Shown here piece after piece: positions 42,974-50,613 of a stretch of 60,095 nt of DNA; within the stretch, counting starts at the first letter, position 1; each line of letters starts with the position of its first letter. Made by a program: the position numbers and the translations under genes. The stretch is from Phenylobacterium sp. (GTDB lineage Bacteria; Pseudomonadota; Alphaproteobacteria; Caulobacterales; Caulobacteraceae): contig NZ_JACESE010000021.1 in the NCBI RefSeq assembly GCF_013911965.1, forward strand, positions 1 through 60,095. Reading direction: 5' to 3'. The notes under the pieces were generated by a model. It did not search any database. It worked only from the letters and a program-made list of their open reading frames with translations, and was not told the origin of the DNA.

Positions 42974-44815
42974 CTAGCGGGCTCGCGTCTGCCGCCGCCA
43001 GAGCGCCGCGTACTCGCCGCCCGCGGCCAGCAGTTCGGCGTGAGGCCCGCGCTCGACGATGCGGCCGCGACGCAGGACGAGGATCAGGTCGGCGTCGACG
43101 ATGGTCGAAAGGCGGTGGGCGATGACCATCGTCGTACGGCCGGCCCGCACCTTGCGCAGCGTGGCCTGGATCGCCTCCTCGGTCGGACCGTCGAGCGCGC
43201 TGGTCGCCTCGTCCAGGATCAGCAGCCGCGGGTCGGCGAGCAGGGCCCGGGCGATGCCCACCCGCTGGCGCTCACCGCCGGAGAGCTTCAGGCCCCGCTC
43301 GCCCACCAGGGTGTCGAGCCCCTCCGGCAGACTGTCGATAAAGGGGCCGAGCTCGGCCATCTCCGCGGCGGCGCGCACCGCCGCCTCGTCCGCATCGGGC
43401 CGAGCGAAGCCGATATTGGCCCGGAGCGTGTCGTTGAACAGCGCCACGTCCTGAGGCACCAGCGCGACCGCGCGCCTCAGGCTGGCCTGCCGGACCTTCC
43501 GCAGATCGACCCCGTCCAGCCGCACGCAGCCCTGCTGCGGATCGATGAGGCGAAGCGCCAGGCGAACGGCGGTGGTCTTCCCCGCGCCGGAGGGGCCGAC
43601 CAGGGCCACCGTCGTCCCCGGCTCGGCCGTGAAGCTGACCTGCGACAGGCCGTGGCTGCGGGCGTCGTGGCGGAAGGAGACATCCTCGAACGCCAGTCGC
43701 GCCCCAGCGCCCGAGGCCGGCGGCAGGTCCTGGGCGTCCGCCGCGTCCACGATGTCGGGGGTCCGGCTGGTCAGGGCGACCAACTGCTCCATGTCGATGA
43801 AGGCCTGCCGGATCTCCCGATAGTTGAAGCCCAGCATGTTCAGCGGCGCATAGATGCCGGTGAGCAGCAGAATGGCCATGGTGACGTCGCCGATCTGCAT
43901 CCGCCCGGCCGCCACCTCCAGCCCCGCCAGCACCGTCATGACGGCCAGGCCGAGGTTGAGGATCACCGCCTGGGCCGCGTTGAGCAGGTTGAGCGAATGG
44001 TTCGCCTTCACGGCCGCGCCGACATAGTCGCCCAACGCCGAGCGGTACACCCCGACCGTCCGCCCCTCGGCCCCGAAGGTCTTCACCGTCTCGAAGTTCA
44101 GCAGGGCGTCGACGGACACGCCGGCGGCGCGGGAATCGGCTTCGTTCAGCGCCCGCCGATGGGCCAGACGCCAGTCCGTGATCCTGAAGGTGACCACGGC
44201 ATAGATCACCACCGTGGCCAGCGCCGTGGCGGCGAAACGCCAGTCCAGGCGCAAGAACATCACGGTGGCGGCGAGCGCCAGCTCCACCGCGGTCGGGCCG
44301 AGATTGAAGACCACGCTGCGGATCAGGAAGTCGGTGGATCGGGCGCCACGCTCGATCAGTCTGGCCAGGGCGCCGGTCTGCTTGCTCTGGTGAAAGTCCA
44401 GCGACAGTCCGACGGCGTGGCCGAAGCCCTCCACCGCCGCGGTCGCCATGGTCGCCTGCGAGACGGCGGTGAACACGGCGTCCCGGGCGTAGGGCGCGCA
44501 GGCGGCGAGCAGGCGAAGGCCGGCGAAGCCGATCGCCAGGCCGAGAAAGCCGGCCCCGACGGCGGCGGCGGCGGCGGCGGCCGCCAGACGGTTGATGGCC
44601 TCCCCCAGCGCGACCGGGGCGAGGACGGCCGCCACCTTTCCCGCCAGCACCAGCAGAACGGCCAGGGTGATCCGCAGGCGAAGCTGCGGCGCGCCGGAAC
44701 GTCCGACCAGCCGGCCGAGGTCGGCCATGGCCCGCCAGAAGCGGAAGCCCTCCCCCGGCCCATCCTTTGCGCCAGCCGGCTGCGTGCGGCCCCGCGCCAA
44801 GCCGTGCGGCGTCAC
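42974..44815 (-). CDS. Atm1-type ABC exporter (permease-ATPase)
   Basis: 613 residues: an N-terminal six-helix exporter domain (residues about 45-330) containing the Atm1/HMT1-type segment FHQSKQTGALARLIERG, and a C-terminal ATPase with Walker A GPSGAGKTT, signature LSGGERQRVGIARA, Walker B LLILDEATSALD and IAHRLSTI. Homologues export glutathione-linked sulfur or heavy-metal conjugates from the cytoplasm. An alanine run (residues about 78-86) is coded by a GCC repeat. The gene starts 4 bases after a lipoprotein gene. Confidence 0.88.
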   Translation of the reverse strand: MTPHGLARGRTQPAGAKDGPGEGFRFWRAMADLGRLVGRSGAPQLRLRITLAVLLVLAGKVAAVLAPVALGEAINRLAAAAAAAAVGAGFLGLAIGFAGLRLLAACAPYARDAVFTAVSQATMATAAVEGFGHAVGLSLDFHQSKQTGALARLIERGARSTDFLIRSVVFNLGPTAVELALAATVMFLRLDWRFAATALATVVIYAVVTFRITDWRLAHRRALNEADSRAAGVSVDALLNFETVKTFGAEGRTVGVYRSALGDYVGAAVKANHSLNLLNAAQAVILNLGLAVMTVLAGLEVAAGRMQIGDVTMAILLLTGIYAPLNMLGFNYREIRQAFIDMEQLVALTSRTPDIVDAADAQDLPPASGAGARLAFEDVSFRHDARSHGLSQVSFTAEPGTTVALVGPSGAGKTTAVRLALRLIDPQQGCVRLDGVDLRKVRQASLRRAVALVPQDVALFNDTLRANIGFARPDADEAAVRAAAEMAELGPFIDSLPEGLDTLVGERGLKLSGGERQRVGIARALLADPRLLILDEATSALDGPTEEAIQATLRKVRAGRTTMVIAHRLSTIVDADLILVLRRGRIVERGPHAELLAAGGEYAALWRRQTRAR

Positions 44816-44819
44816 GATC

Positions 44820-45602
44820 TCAATCCAGCAGAAGGGTCGACTGCAGGCCGCCGCCGGGGGTCAGCCAGTCGATCCTCTGTCCATAGGCGGTGGTCACCGT
44901 CCGGAAGGCGCCGCTCTGCGGATCCTCGCCGGGCGTGACCTGGACGCGGGCCTCGGCTTCGAACCCGTCGCCCTGGACGGCGATCCGATGCTCGCCCGCC
45001 GAAACCGGCGCGCCGAAGGGAAGGCTGAACCGCCCATCCTCGCCGACCCGGCCGTTGGTCGCGGCCGGCCGGCCGTCGATCTGCGCCGCCAGGCTGGCGC
45101 CGGCCGGAGCGACTCCGGAGACCACCGCCCCGCCCTCTGCGTCATAGTCGAAGGCGAGAATCTTCGGGCCCTCGCCGCTCGGGGCGTGAACCACGGCGCC
45201 GGCGCCGGCGCGCAGCAGCACCAGGCGAGGCTCCGGCAGGATGAGAAGGTAACCCTGCGCCTGCACCAGACGCTCCTCGAGCATCATGGAAAGGCCGTAG
45301 ATGCGGGGCGCGTCGGCGGCCGGAAGGTCGATCACGAAAACGCCTTCGCCGTTGGCGTCGGCGAAGCGGGCCTCGCCCTCCGGAGAGGCCAGCCGCACGC
45401 GGGCGCCCGGCGCCGCCCGGCCCACCAGGCGCAGTCCGGCCGGCGTCGCCGTGAGCGAGACGGCCCGAGGCGCTTCGACATAGCCTGTTCGGCCGGCGGT
45501 CTCCCGACCGGCCGCCGGCTCCTGAGGCGCCGGATCGCTGCAGGCCGCAAGCGCGGCGAGGCCCAGGGCGGCGGCGAGGTGCGTCGGGTTGAATCGTGTC
45601 AC
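44820..45602 (-). CDS. Hypothetical lipoprotein with two beta-sandwich-like repeats
   Basis: 260 residues. Signal peptide with lipobox LAAC (Cys near 21). Two similar segments follow, PAGLRLVGRAAPGARVRLAS (near 55) and GGAVVSGVAPAGASLAAQID (near 158), each leading into an F-V/F-S strand and ending in a G-rich turn, as in Ig-like or carboxypeptidase-regulatory-like domains. I do not recognise a named family. It is co-transcribed with the Atm1-like exporter (4-base gap) and divergent from the LOG gene, so a periplasmic helper role is possible. Confidence 0.72.
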   Translation of the reverse strand: MTRFNPTHLAAALGLAALAACSDPAPQEPAAGRETAGRTGYVEAPRAVSLTATPAGLRLVGRAAPGARVRLASPEGEARFADANGEGVFVIDLPAADAPRIYGLSMMLEERLVQAQGYLLILPEPRLVLLRAGAGAVVHAPSGEGPKILAFDYDAEGGAVVSGVAPAGASLAAQIDGRPAATNGRVGEDGRFSLPFGAPVSAGEHRIAVQGDGFEAEARVQVTPGEDPQSGAFRTVTTAYGQRIDWLTPGGGLQSTLLLD

Positions 45603-45674
45603 GTCAGGTCCTAGCTAGACAGATTCCGCGCGACGCACGCGCGATTCCGTCCTTCGTCCGGAGATAGTCCACAC

Positions 45675-46283
45675 ATGGGCGCCTCGCCCGATCGCATCGA
45701 GTCCGTCTGCGTCTTCTGCGGCTCATCCGACGCCGCCGATCCGCGGTTCCTGTCCGACGCCGGGGCGTTCGGCCGCACCCTGGCCCGCGCCGGGCTGCGT
45801 CTCGTCTATGGCGGCGGCGGCGTGGGACTGATGGGCGCCTGCGCCCGGGCCGCCCACGAGGCCGGCGGCGACGTGCTGGGCGTCATCCCCCAATTCCTCA
45901 CCGGCCGCGAACGCGCCCTGGACGTGGTCAAGACCATCGTCGTCCGCTCCATGCACGAGCGGAAGCAGATCATGTTCGAGAGGTCGGACGCCTTCGTGGT
46001 CCTGCCCGGCGGCATCGGCACCCTGGAGGAGGTGATCGAGCTCCTCTCCTGGCGCCGGCTCGAACTGCACCGCAAGCCGGTGGTCTTCTACAGCCCCGAC
46101 GGCTTCTGGAATCCGCTGTTCGAGCTGCTGGCGCATACGGTCGCCGCACGCCTGACGCCGGAGGACTTCCTGACGAGCTACGCCGTCGCGGAGACCGTGG
46201 AAGACATCCTGCCGACCATTCAGCAACGCCTGGCCCACGGCGACGATGACGAGGCTCCCCGAGCCGCCAGCCGCGTGACCTGA
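45675..46283 (+). CDS. LOG family protein (nucleoside 5'-monophosphate phosphoribohydrolase)
   Basis: 202 residues of the TIGR00730/LOG Rossmann family. SVCVFCGSSDA at the start, VYGGGGVGLMGACARAA, the SMHERKQIMFERSDAFVVLP segment and the diagnostic PGGIGTLEEVIELLSWRRLE, holding the catalytic Arg and Glu. Members cleave the ribose phosphate from cytokinin riboside monophosphates or AMP-like nucleotides. ATG at 45675. It ends in a long shared hairpin before convergent dksA. Confidence 0.9.
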   Translation: MGASPDRIESVCVFCGSSDAADPRFLSDAGAFGRTLARAGLRLVYGGGGVGLMGACARAAHEAGGDVLGVIPQFLTGRERALDVVKTIVVRSMHERKQIMFERSDAFVVLPGGIGTLEEVIELLSWRRLELHRKPVVFYSPDGFWNPLFELLAHTVAARLTPEDFLTSYAVAETVEDILPTIQQRLAHGDDDEAPRAASRVT

Positions 46284-46292
46284 GCCCGGAAA

Positions 46293-46331
46293 CGCCACGG
46301 GCGGGTCCGGCATCCCGGCCCGCCCGTGGCG
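46293..46331. terminator. Bidirectional hairpin between LOG gene and dksA
   Basis: Perfect 13-bp stem (46293-46305 with 46319-46331, CGCCACGGGCGGG/CCCGCCCGTGGCG) with a CCGG mini-stem in the loop. It ends 10 bases before the dksA stop and serves both convergent genes. On the minus strand it is followed by TTTCC; no T tract on the plus strand. Confidence 0.7.
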
Positions 46332-46341
46332 AAGTCTCGCT

Positions 46342-46767
46342 CTATTCGTCCCGATGGACCCGCTCGCGGCGCTCGTGCCGCTCCTGCGCCTCCAGGCTCA
46401 GGGTGGCGATGGGCCGCGCTTCGAGCCGCGCCAGGCCGATCGGCTCCCCGGTCTCTTCGCAGTAGCCGTAGCTCCCGTCTTCGATCCGGCGGAGCGCTTC
46501 GTCGATCTTGGAGATCAGCTTGCGCTGCCGGTCGCGAGTGCGAAGTTCCAGAGCCCGATCAGTGGCCGACCAGGCGCGATCGACATCGTCTGGCAGGTTC
46601 TCAGTCTCGTTCTGGAGATGGGAGAGAGTCTCGCGGGATTCCCGCAAAATCTCTTCCTTCCATGTCAACAGCTTTTGCCGGAAGTACTCGAGCTGGCGCT
46701 CGTTCATGAATTCTTCGTCTTCAGACGGACGATAAGAATCCTGTTTAGCCAAGACTGCGGCTGTCAT
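46342..46767 (-). CDS. dksA: DksA-family RNA polymerase-binding regulator
   Basis: 141 residues. The coiled-coil tip keeps the DxxDRA motif (PDDVDRA, near 59-65), needed in E. coli DksA to act in the polymerase secondary channel with ppGpp. The globular domain has only one of four zinc cysteines: Cys103 stays while the others are Thr106, Ser124 and Ala127 (YGYCEETGEPIG, then SLEA). This zinc-free form is usual in alphaproteobacteria. The next gene upstream is fliX on the same strand, 73 bases away. Confidence 0.92.
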   Translation of the reverse strand: MTAAVLAKQDSYRPSEDEEFMNERQLEYFRQKLLTWKEEILRESRETLSHLQNETENLPDDVDRAWSATDRALELRTRDRQRKLISKIDEALRRIEDGSYGYCEETGEPIGLARLEARPIATLSLEAQERHERRERVHRDE

Positions 46768-46840
46768 TCTCGTTACCTCACGCCCCTGGACTAGTTCCCG
46801 GAACTTGGGAGGCGGCTGTATAGCAGAACCGCCGGATCAT

Positions 46841-47299
46841 TCAACGCGACTCACCAACCTGCGGTCGCGAAGCCTCGCGCGCCATCTCCAGCTTGGCGAG
46901 TTCGACGGCGGCGCGGGTTTCGATTTCGTCCAAAACGCCCTCCAGTCGCGCATCGTCGGTCTGTTGCCGCTCCTCCCGGATCGCCCGGCTCAGGCGCTCC
47001 ATCTGCACGAGGGAGAGGTCGCCACCAAGAAGCGCGGCCTTCACTTCATCGAGAACATCGAGAAGACGTCCGGCGCGGCTCACCGCCCGCCGACGGCGTT
47101 CGAGAGGTCCGCCGGTCTCCTGCAAGGCCAGCAGCGCGCCCAGGCCGGCGACCCCGGCCACCCCCGTCGCCTGCCCGGCGGAGGCGGCGGGCGAGGCTGC
47201 GCCGGCGCCCGGAAGGCGGAAGCCCTCCCCGCCGCTCGCCCCCTTGGCCCGGCCTGCGCCGGATGCGGCGCCCGGGCCGCCAGCACCACTGATCTTCAT
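46841..47299 (-). CDS. fliX: Flagellar assembly regulator FliX
   Basis: 152 residues from ATG 47299 (MKISGAGG), the FliX start; an upstream in-frame ATG adds a stretch without similarity. A Gly/Ala-rich N-terminal part (residues 1-60) is followed by a conserved helical half, RRRRAVSRAGRLLDVLDEVK, LERLSRAIRE-like (QMERLSRAIREERQQT) and DEIETRAAVELAKLEMA. In Caulobacter, FliX checks basal-body assembly and controls the sigma54 activator FlbD. Divergent from flgI, as in Caulobacter, across a 212-base region with a CtrA box. Confidence 0.9.
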   Translation of the reverse strand: MKISGAGGPGAASGAGRAKGASGGEGFRLPGAGAASPAASAGQATGVAGVAGLGALLALQETGGPLERRRRAVSRAGRLLDVLDEVKAALLGGDLSLVQMERLSRAIREERQQTDDARLEGVLDEIETRAAVELAKLEMAREASRPQVGESR

Positions 47300-47350
47300 G
47301 CGCCCCACATCACTCGAAGGAACCTTGGCCGGCACTCTCCGTCGCCCCGC

Positions 47351-47365
47351 TTAGGGTATGGTTAA
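47351..47365. promoter_or_regulatory. CtrA-binding box in the fliX-flgI divergent promoter
   Basis: TTAGGGTATGGTTAA fits TTAA-N7-TTAA with a single mismatch (TTAG). It lies 52 bases upstream of fliX and in the place expected from the Caulobacter class II fliX promoter. Confidence 0.7.
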
Positions 47366-47455
47366 TGCCGGGCAAAATCTGCACAGGGTCGCTTCCCGCA
47401 GACCCCGCCGCGGCCTCTTTCGCTGATTCATTTGCAGTTTTCGCGACGCCGCGCG

Positions 47456-47473
47456 CTGGCACGACCATCGCAT
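47456..47473 (+). promoter_or_regulatory. Candidate sigma54 promoter of flgI
   Basis: TGGCACGACCATCGCA (47457-47472) has the invariant GG-N10-GC spacing of -24/-12 promoters, with one departure (TCGC for TTGC). It is 40 bases before the flgI ATG, so transcription would start near 47483. Late flagellar genes in Caulobacter use sigma54 and FlbD. Confidence 0.6.
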
Positions 47474-47511
47474 AGGGCTCAGCGAGTTCTCACGCCGTCC
47501 GCAGGTCGCCC

Positions 47512-48618
47512 ATGCTTCGCCCCGTCCGACTGTTCAGCGCCGTCCTGGTCGCCGCCAGCCTCTTCGCCGGCCCGACCCTGGCGGCTTCGCGCATCAAGGA
47601 CATCGTCGAGTTCGAAGGCGTCCGCGAGAACATGCTGGTCGGCTACGGCATCGTGGTCGGCCTGAACGGCACCGGCGACTCCCTGCGTAACGCGCCCTTC
47701 ACCCGCCAGAGCCTGGAAGCCATGCTCGAGCGCCTGGGGGTCAACACCCGCGACGCCAACCTGAACACCAAGAACGTGGCGGCCGTCATGGTCACCGCCC
47801 GCCTGCCCGCCTTCGCCGCGGCCGGCTCGCCCATCGACGCCACCGTCTCGGCCATGGGCGACGCCAAGAGCCTGCAGGGCGGCACCCTGCTGGTCACGCC
47901 TCTGCTGGGCGCCGACGGCGAGGCCTATGCGGTGGCGCAGGGCACGGTGCAGACCGGCTCGGTCTCGGCCTCTGGCGCTTCCGGCTCCTCGATCTCGAAG
48001 GGCGTGCCGACCGCCGGCCGGATCGCCGGCGGCGCCCTGGTGGAGCGGGAGCTGGGCTTCCAGCTCGCCTCGATGGGCCAGATGCGCATGACCCTGCGCA
48101 ATCCCGACTTCACCACCGCGCGCCGCATCGCCGAGGCGGTCAATCGCGCCTATCCCGGCACGGCTTACGCCCAGAACCCCACCGTCGTCGCCGTCCGGCC
48201 GCCCGCCGGCCAGGACATGACGAGCTTCATGGCCCAGGTCGAGAATCTGTCGGTCAATCCCGACGCCCCGGCCAAGGTGGTGATCGACGAGGTTTCGGGC
48301 GTCATCGTGATGGGCGAGAATGTTCGCATCTCAACCGTCGCCATCGCCCAGGGCAACCTGACCATCAAGGTCCAGGAGAGCCCCGCCGTCAGCCAGCCGG
48401 CGCCCTTCAGCCGCGGCGAGACCGCCGTGGTGCCGCAGAGCGAGGTGAGCGTCGAGGAAGAGAAGGGCAAGCAGTTCCTCACCGTCCAGAGCGGCGCCTC
48501 GCTGTCCAATCTGGTCTCCGGGCTGAACGCCCTCGGCGTCACGCCGCGCGACATGATCTCCATCCTGCAGACCATCAAGGCCGCCGGCGCCCTGCAGGCC
48601 GACATCGAGGTGATGTGA
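47512..48618 (+). CDS. flgI: Flagellar P-ring protein FlgI
   Basis: 368 residues, standard FlgI length. Signal peptide (cut near TLAAS, residues 21-25), then [21 protein letters not shown] and [10 protein letters not shown], the FlgI hallmark, with [15 protein letters not shown] and the C-terminal [20 protein letters not shown]. It forms the periplasmic P ring around the flagellar rod. First gene of flgI-cheL-flbY, with a putative sigma54 promoter. Stop overlaps the cheL ATG by one base (TGATG). Confidence 0.97.
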   Translation: MLRPVRLFSAVLVAASLFAGPTLAASRIKDIVEFEGVRENMLVGYGIVVGLNGTGDSLRNAPFTRQSLEAMLERLGVNTRDANLNTKNVAAVMVTARLPAFAAAGSPIDATVSAMGDAKSLQGGTLLVTPLLGADGEAYAVAQGTVQTGSVSASGASGSSISKGVPTAGRIAGGALVERELGFQLASMGQMRMTLRNPDFTTARRIAEAVNRAYPGTAYAQNPTVVAVRPPAGQDMTSFMAQVENLSVNPDAPAKVVIDEVSGVIVMGENVRISTVAIAQGNLTIKVQESPAVSQPAPFSRGETAVVPQSEVSVEEEKGKQFLTVQSGASLSNLVSGLNALGVTPRDMISILQTIKAAGALQADIEVM

Positions 48619-48935
48619 TGAGCGCCCTCTCCGCCCTCGCCGCCCCCATTACGGCCGCGCCGGCCGCCGGCACGACGGCCGCCGACCTCGCCAAGCGCGG
48701 CCAGATCGAGAAGACGGCCCAGGAGTTCGAAGCCTCCTTTCTCAGCATCATGATGCAGCAGATGTTCACCGCCACAGACACCTCCGCCCCCTTCGGCGGC
48801 GGCCAGGGCGAAGCCATGTTCCGGTCGTTCCTGACCGAGGCCTTCGCCAGGGAGACGACGAAGTCCGGGGGCGTCGGGATCGCCGATACGGTGGCGCGTG
48901 AAATGCTGAAGCTGCAGGGCCTGGAACAGGAGTAA
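48618..48935 (+). CDS. cheL: Rod-binding / CheL protein (FlgJ N-terminal-like)
   Basis: 105 residues from ATG 48618; a GTG one codon earlier is also possible. It contains the Rod-binding domain seen in the N-terminal half of Flg[35 protein letters not shown] and VAREMLKL near the C terminus. It lacks the muramidase half of FlgJ, as usual in alphaproteobacteria. In Caulobacter the same position is called cheL. It helps rod assembly in the periplasm. Confidence 0.88.
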   Translation: MSALSALAAPITAAPAAGTTAADLAKRGQIEKTAQEFEASFLSIMMQQMFTATDTSAPFGGGQGEAMFRSFLTEAFARETTKSGGVGIADTVAREMLKLQGLEQE

Positions 48936-48940
48936 CCGTC

Positions 48941-49384
48941 ATGGCGATCGCCGCCTCCGACGCGCAGGACCGCGTCGAACAACTGATCATCCTCACCGGG
49001 CGCCTGACCGAGCTGGTCGCCCGCAGCGCCCAGAGCTTCGAGGAAGGCCGTCCCCAGGACGCCGCCGCCGACCTGGAGGAGACGACGCGCCTGGCCAATG
49101 TCTATCGGCACGAATCCGCCCGCGTGCGGGCCGATCCAGGCCTGGTTGCGGCCGCCTCGCTTGCTCAGCGGACACGCCTGGTCCGGGCGACCGAGGCCTT
49201 CGACGCGGTGCTCGCACGCCAGGGGCGCGCGATCGAGGCGGCCAAGACGATCACAGAGGGCCTGGTGAAGGCCATCGCCGACGAAGTCGCCAGCCAGCGC
49301 GGCCAGAGCGTCGGCTATGGTCCCCAGTCCGCCCAGACGGCGAACCGCGCGGCCAGCGCGATCACGCTGAACCAGCGCGCCTGA
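48941..49384 (+). CDS. flbY: FlbY-like flagellar protein
   Basis: 147 residues, mostly alpha-helical, with no signal peptide: DRVEQLIILTGRLTELVARS at the N terminus, then DLEETTRLANVYRHESARVRA, AEFDAVL-like (ATEAFDAVLARQGRAIEAAKT) and a disordered C-terminal QTANRAASAITLNQRA. The helical layout resembles FlgN-type flagellar chaperones. Named from its place after cheL, which matches flgI-cheL-flbY in Caulobacter. Five bases separate it from cheL. Confidence 0.78.
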   Translation: MAIAASDAQDRVEQLIILTGRLTELVARSAQSFEEGRPQDAAADLEETTRLANVYRHESARVRADPGLVAAASLAQRTRLVRATEAFDAVLARQGRAIEAAKTITEGLVKAIADEVASQRGQSVGYGPQSAQTANRAASAITLNQRA

Positions 49385-49458
49385 GCATCCAAACACTTGT
49401 TTAAGCGCGCGCCTCGGGCATAAGCTTCGGCCGTCGCCGGGCCGTTCCGGCGATCTGC

Positions 49459-49606
49459 GTTCTCAGGGCGGGGTGAAACTCCCCACCGGCGGTAATGCCC
49501 GGCTTCCGCCGGGACGAGCCCGCGGGCGCCTGGGGCCTTGCGGCTCCAGGGACGAGCAGACCCGGTGCGATCCCGGGGCCGACGGTCATAGTCCGGTTAT
49601 GAGAAC
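49459..49606 (+). promoter_or_regulatory. FMN riboswitch (RFN element)
   Basis: All conserved RFN blocks are present: P1 arm GTTCTCA (49459), GGGCGGGGTGAAACTCCCCACCGGCGGTAA split over 49466-49495, GAGCCCGCGGGCGCCT (about 49516), GACGAGCAGACCCGGTG (about 49551), GGGGCCGACGGTCATAGTCCGG and the closing TGAGAAC (49600). It binds FMN and represses the downstream gene. The 86 bases up to the ATG form small hairpins (GCGGA/TCCGC and GGTTT/AAACC) without a T tract, which favours translational control. A TCGCCGG hairpin sits just upstream (49434-49453). Confidence 0.96.
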
Positions 49607-49692
49607 CGCTGGCGCACGGGCGGAGTCTGAGTCCGCGTGAGCGCTGGCGATCCCCTGAGTCGTGGTTTTCGAAACCCGCCCAGGGAAAGACC

Positions 49693-50184
49693 ATGACCCA
49701 AGCCGCCTACGAACTGCCCACCGCCAACGGCGCCTACCGCGCCGCCCGCATCGCCTTCGTCCAGTCGCTCTGGCATCGCGAGATCGTCGACGAAGCCCAT
49801 GCCGGCTTTCTCGACGCCATGGCGCAGAAGGGCTTCGCCGCCCATCAGATCGACCGTTTCGAGGTGCCCGGCGCCTTCGAGATTCCGCTGCACGCCCAGA
49901 GCCTCGCCCGCACCGGACGCTACGCCGCCGTCGTGGCGGCCGGCTTCGTGGTCGACGGCGGCGTCTATCGCCACGACTTCGTCGCCGAGACGGTGATCGC
50001 CGCCCTCATGCAGGTGCAGCTGGCCACCGAGACGCCGATCTTCTCCGTCGTCCTCACGCCCCACCACTTCCATGAGCACGCGGTCCACCAGGACTTTTTC
50101 CACAGCCACTTCCGGGTGAAGGGCGCAGAGGCCGCCGAGGCCTGCGTGCTGACGCTCGAGAACCTCGCCCGGCTGGCGGCGTGA
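49693..50184 (+). CDS. ribH: 6,7-dimethyl-8-ribityllumazine synthase, type II
   Basis: 163 residues. Joins the ribityl-aminouracil with dihydroxybutanone phosphate in riboflavin synthesis. FVQSLWHREIVDEAHAGF at the N terminus, EVPGAFEIPLHAQSLARTG, DGGVYRHDFVAETVI with the catalytic His, and VVLTPHHFHEH. The longer sequence and YRHDFV block match RibH2 of alphaproteobacteria such as Brucella, where this isoform too is under an FMN riboswitch. No other rib gene is nearby, so a separate main ribH probably exists elsewhere. Confidence 0.95.
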   Translation: MTQAAYELPTANGAYRAARIAFVQSLWHREIVDEAHAGFLDAMAQKGFAAHQIDRFEVPGAFEIPLHAQSLARTGRYAAVVAAGFVVDGGVYRHDFVAETVIAALMQVQLATETPIFSVVLTPHHFHEHAVHQDFFHSHFRVKGAEAAEACVLTLENLARLAA

Positions 50185-50193
50185 GGGCAGGCG

Positions 50194-50613
50194 ATGCAGA
50201 CCGATATCGCCCCGCCCGACGGATTCGTCCCGCATGACCGGAGGAGCCCGCTCACCGAGCCCTGGGAGCCGATCTTCGTCCGCCGCACGGAGGAGGCCGT
50301 CATCCTGGGCCTGCAGGCGCGGCCCGCCCACGCCAACGGCCGCGGCTTCGTCCACGGGGGACTGCTGATGGCGCTCGCCGACAACGCCATGGGCCTGACC
50401 TGCGCCCACGGGGTCGGCGGCGATCGCTCACTGGTGACGGTGAACCTCAGCCTTGATTTCCTGGCCTCGGCCCAGATCGGCCAGTGGCTGGCCTTCGAGA
50501 CCACCTTCGTGAAGCCCGGCTCCACCCTCTGCTTCGCCCAGGCCTTCGTCACCGCCGACGGCCACCCGTGCGCCCGGGCCAACGGGGTGTTTCGCGTCGT
50601 CAGCCGGGGCTAG
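50194..50613 (+). CDS. PaaI-family hotdog thioesterase
   Basis: 139 residues with a hotdog fold: HANGRGFVHGGLLMALADNAMG (split around residue 50-70) carries the HGG and catalytic Asp/Asn region, then LVTVNLSLDFLASAQIGQWL. It should hydrolyse acyl- or aryl-CoA thioesters. It starts 9 bases after ribH and probably shares its riboswitch-controlled transcript; no functional link to flavin synthesis is evident. Stop overlaps the convergent ABC-F stop (CTAG). Confidence 0.86.
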   Translation: MQTDIAPPDGFVPHDRRSPLTEPWEPIFVRRTEEAVILGLQARPAHANGRGFVHGGLLMALADNAMGLTCAHGVGGDRSLVTVNLSLDFLASAQIGQWLAFETTFVKPGSTLCFAQAFVTADGHPCARANGVFRVVSRG

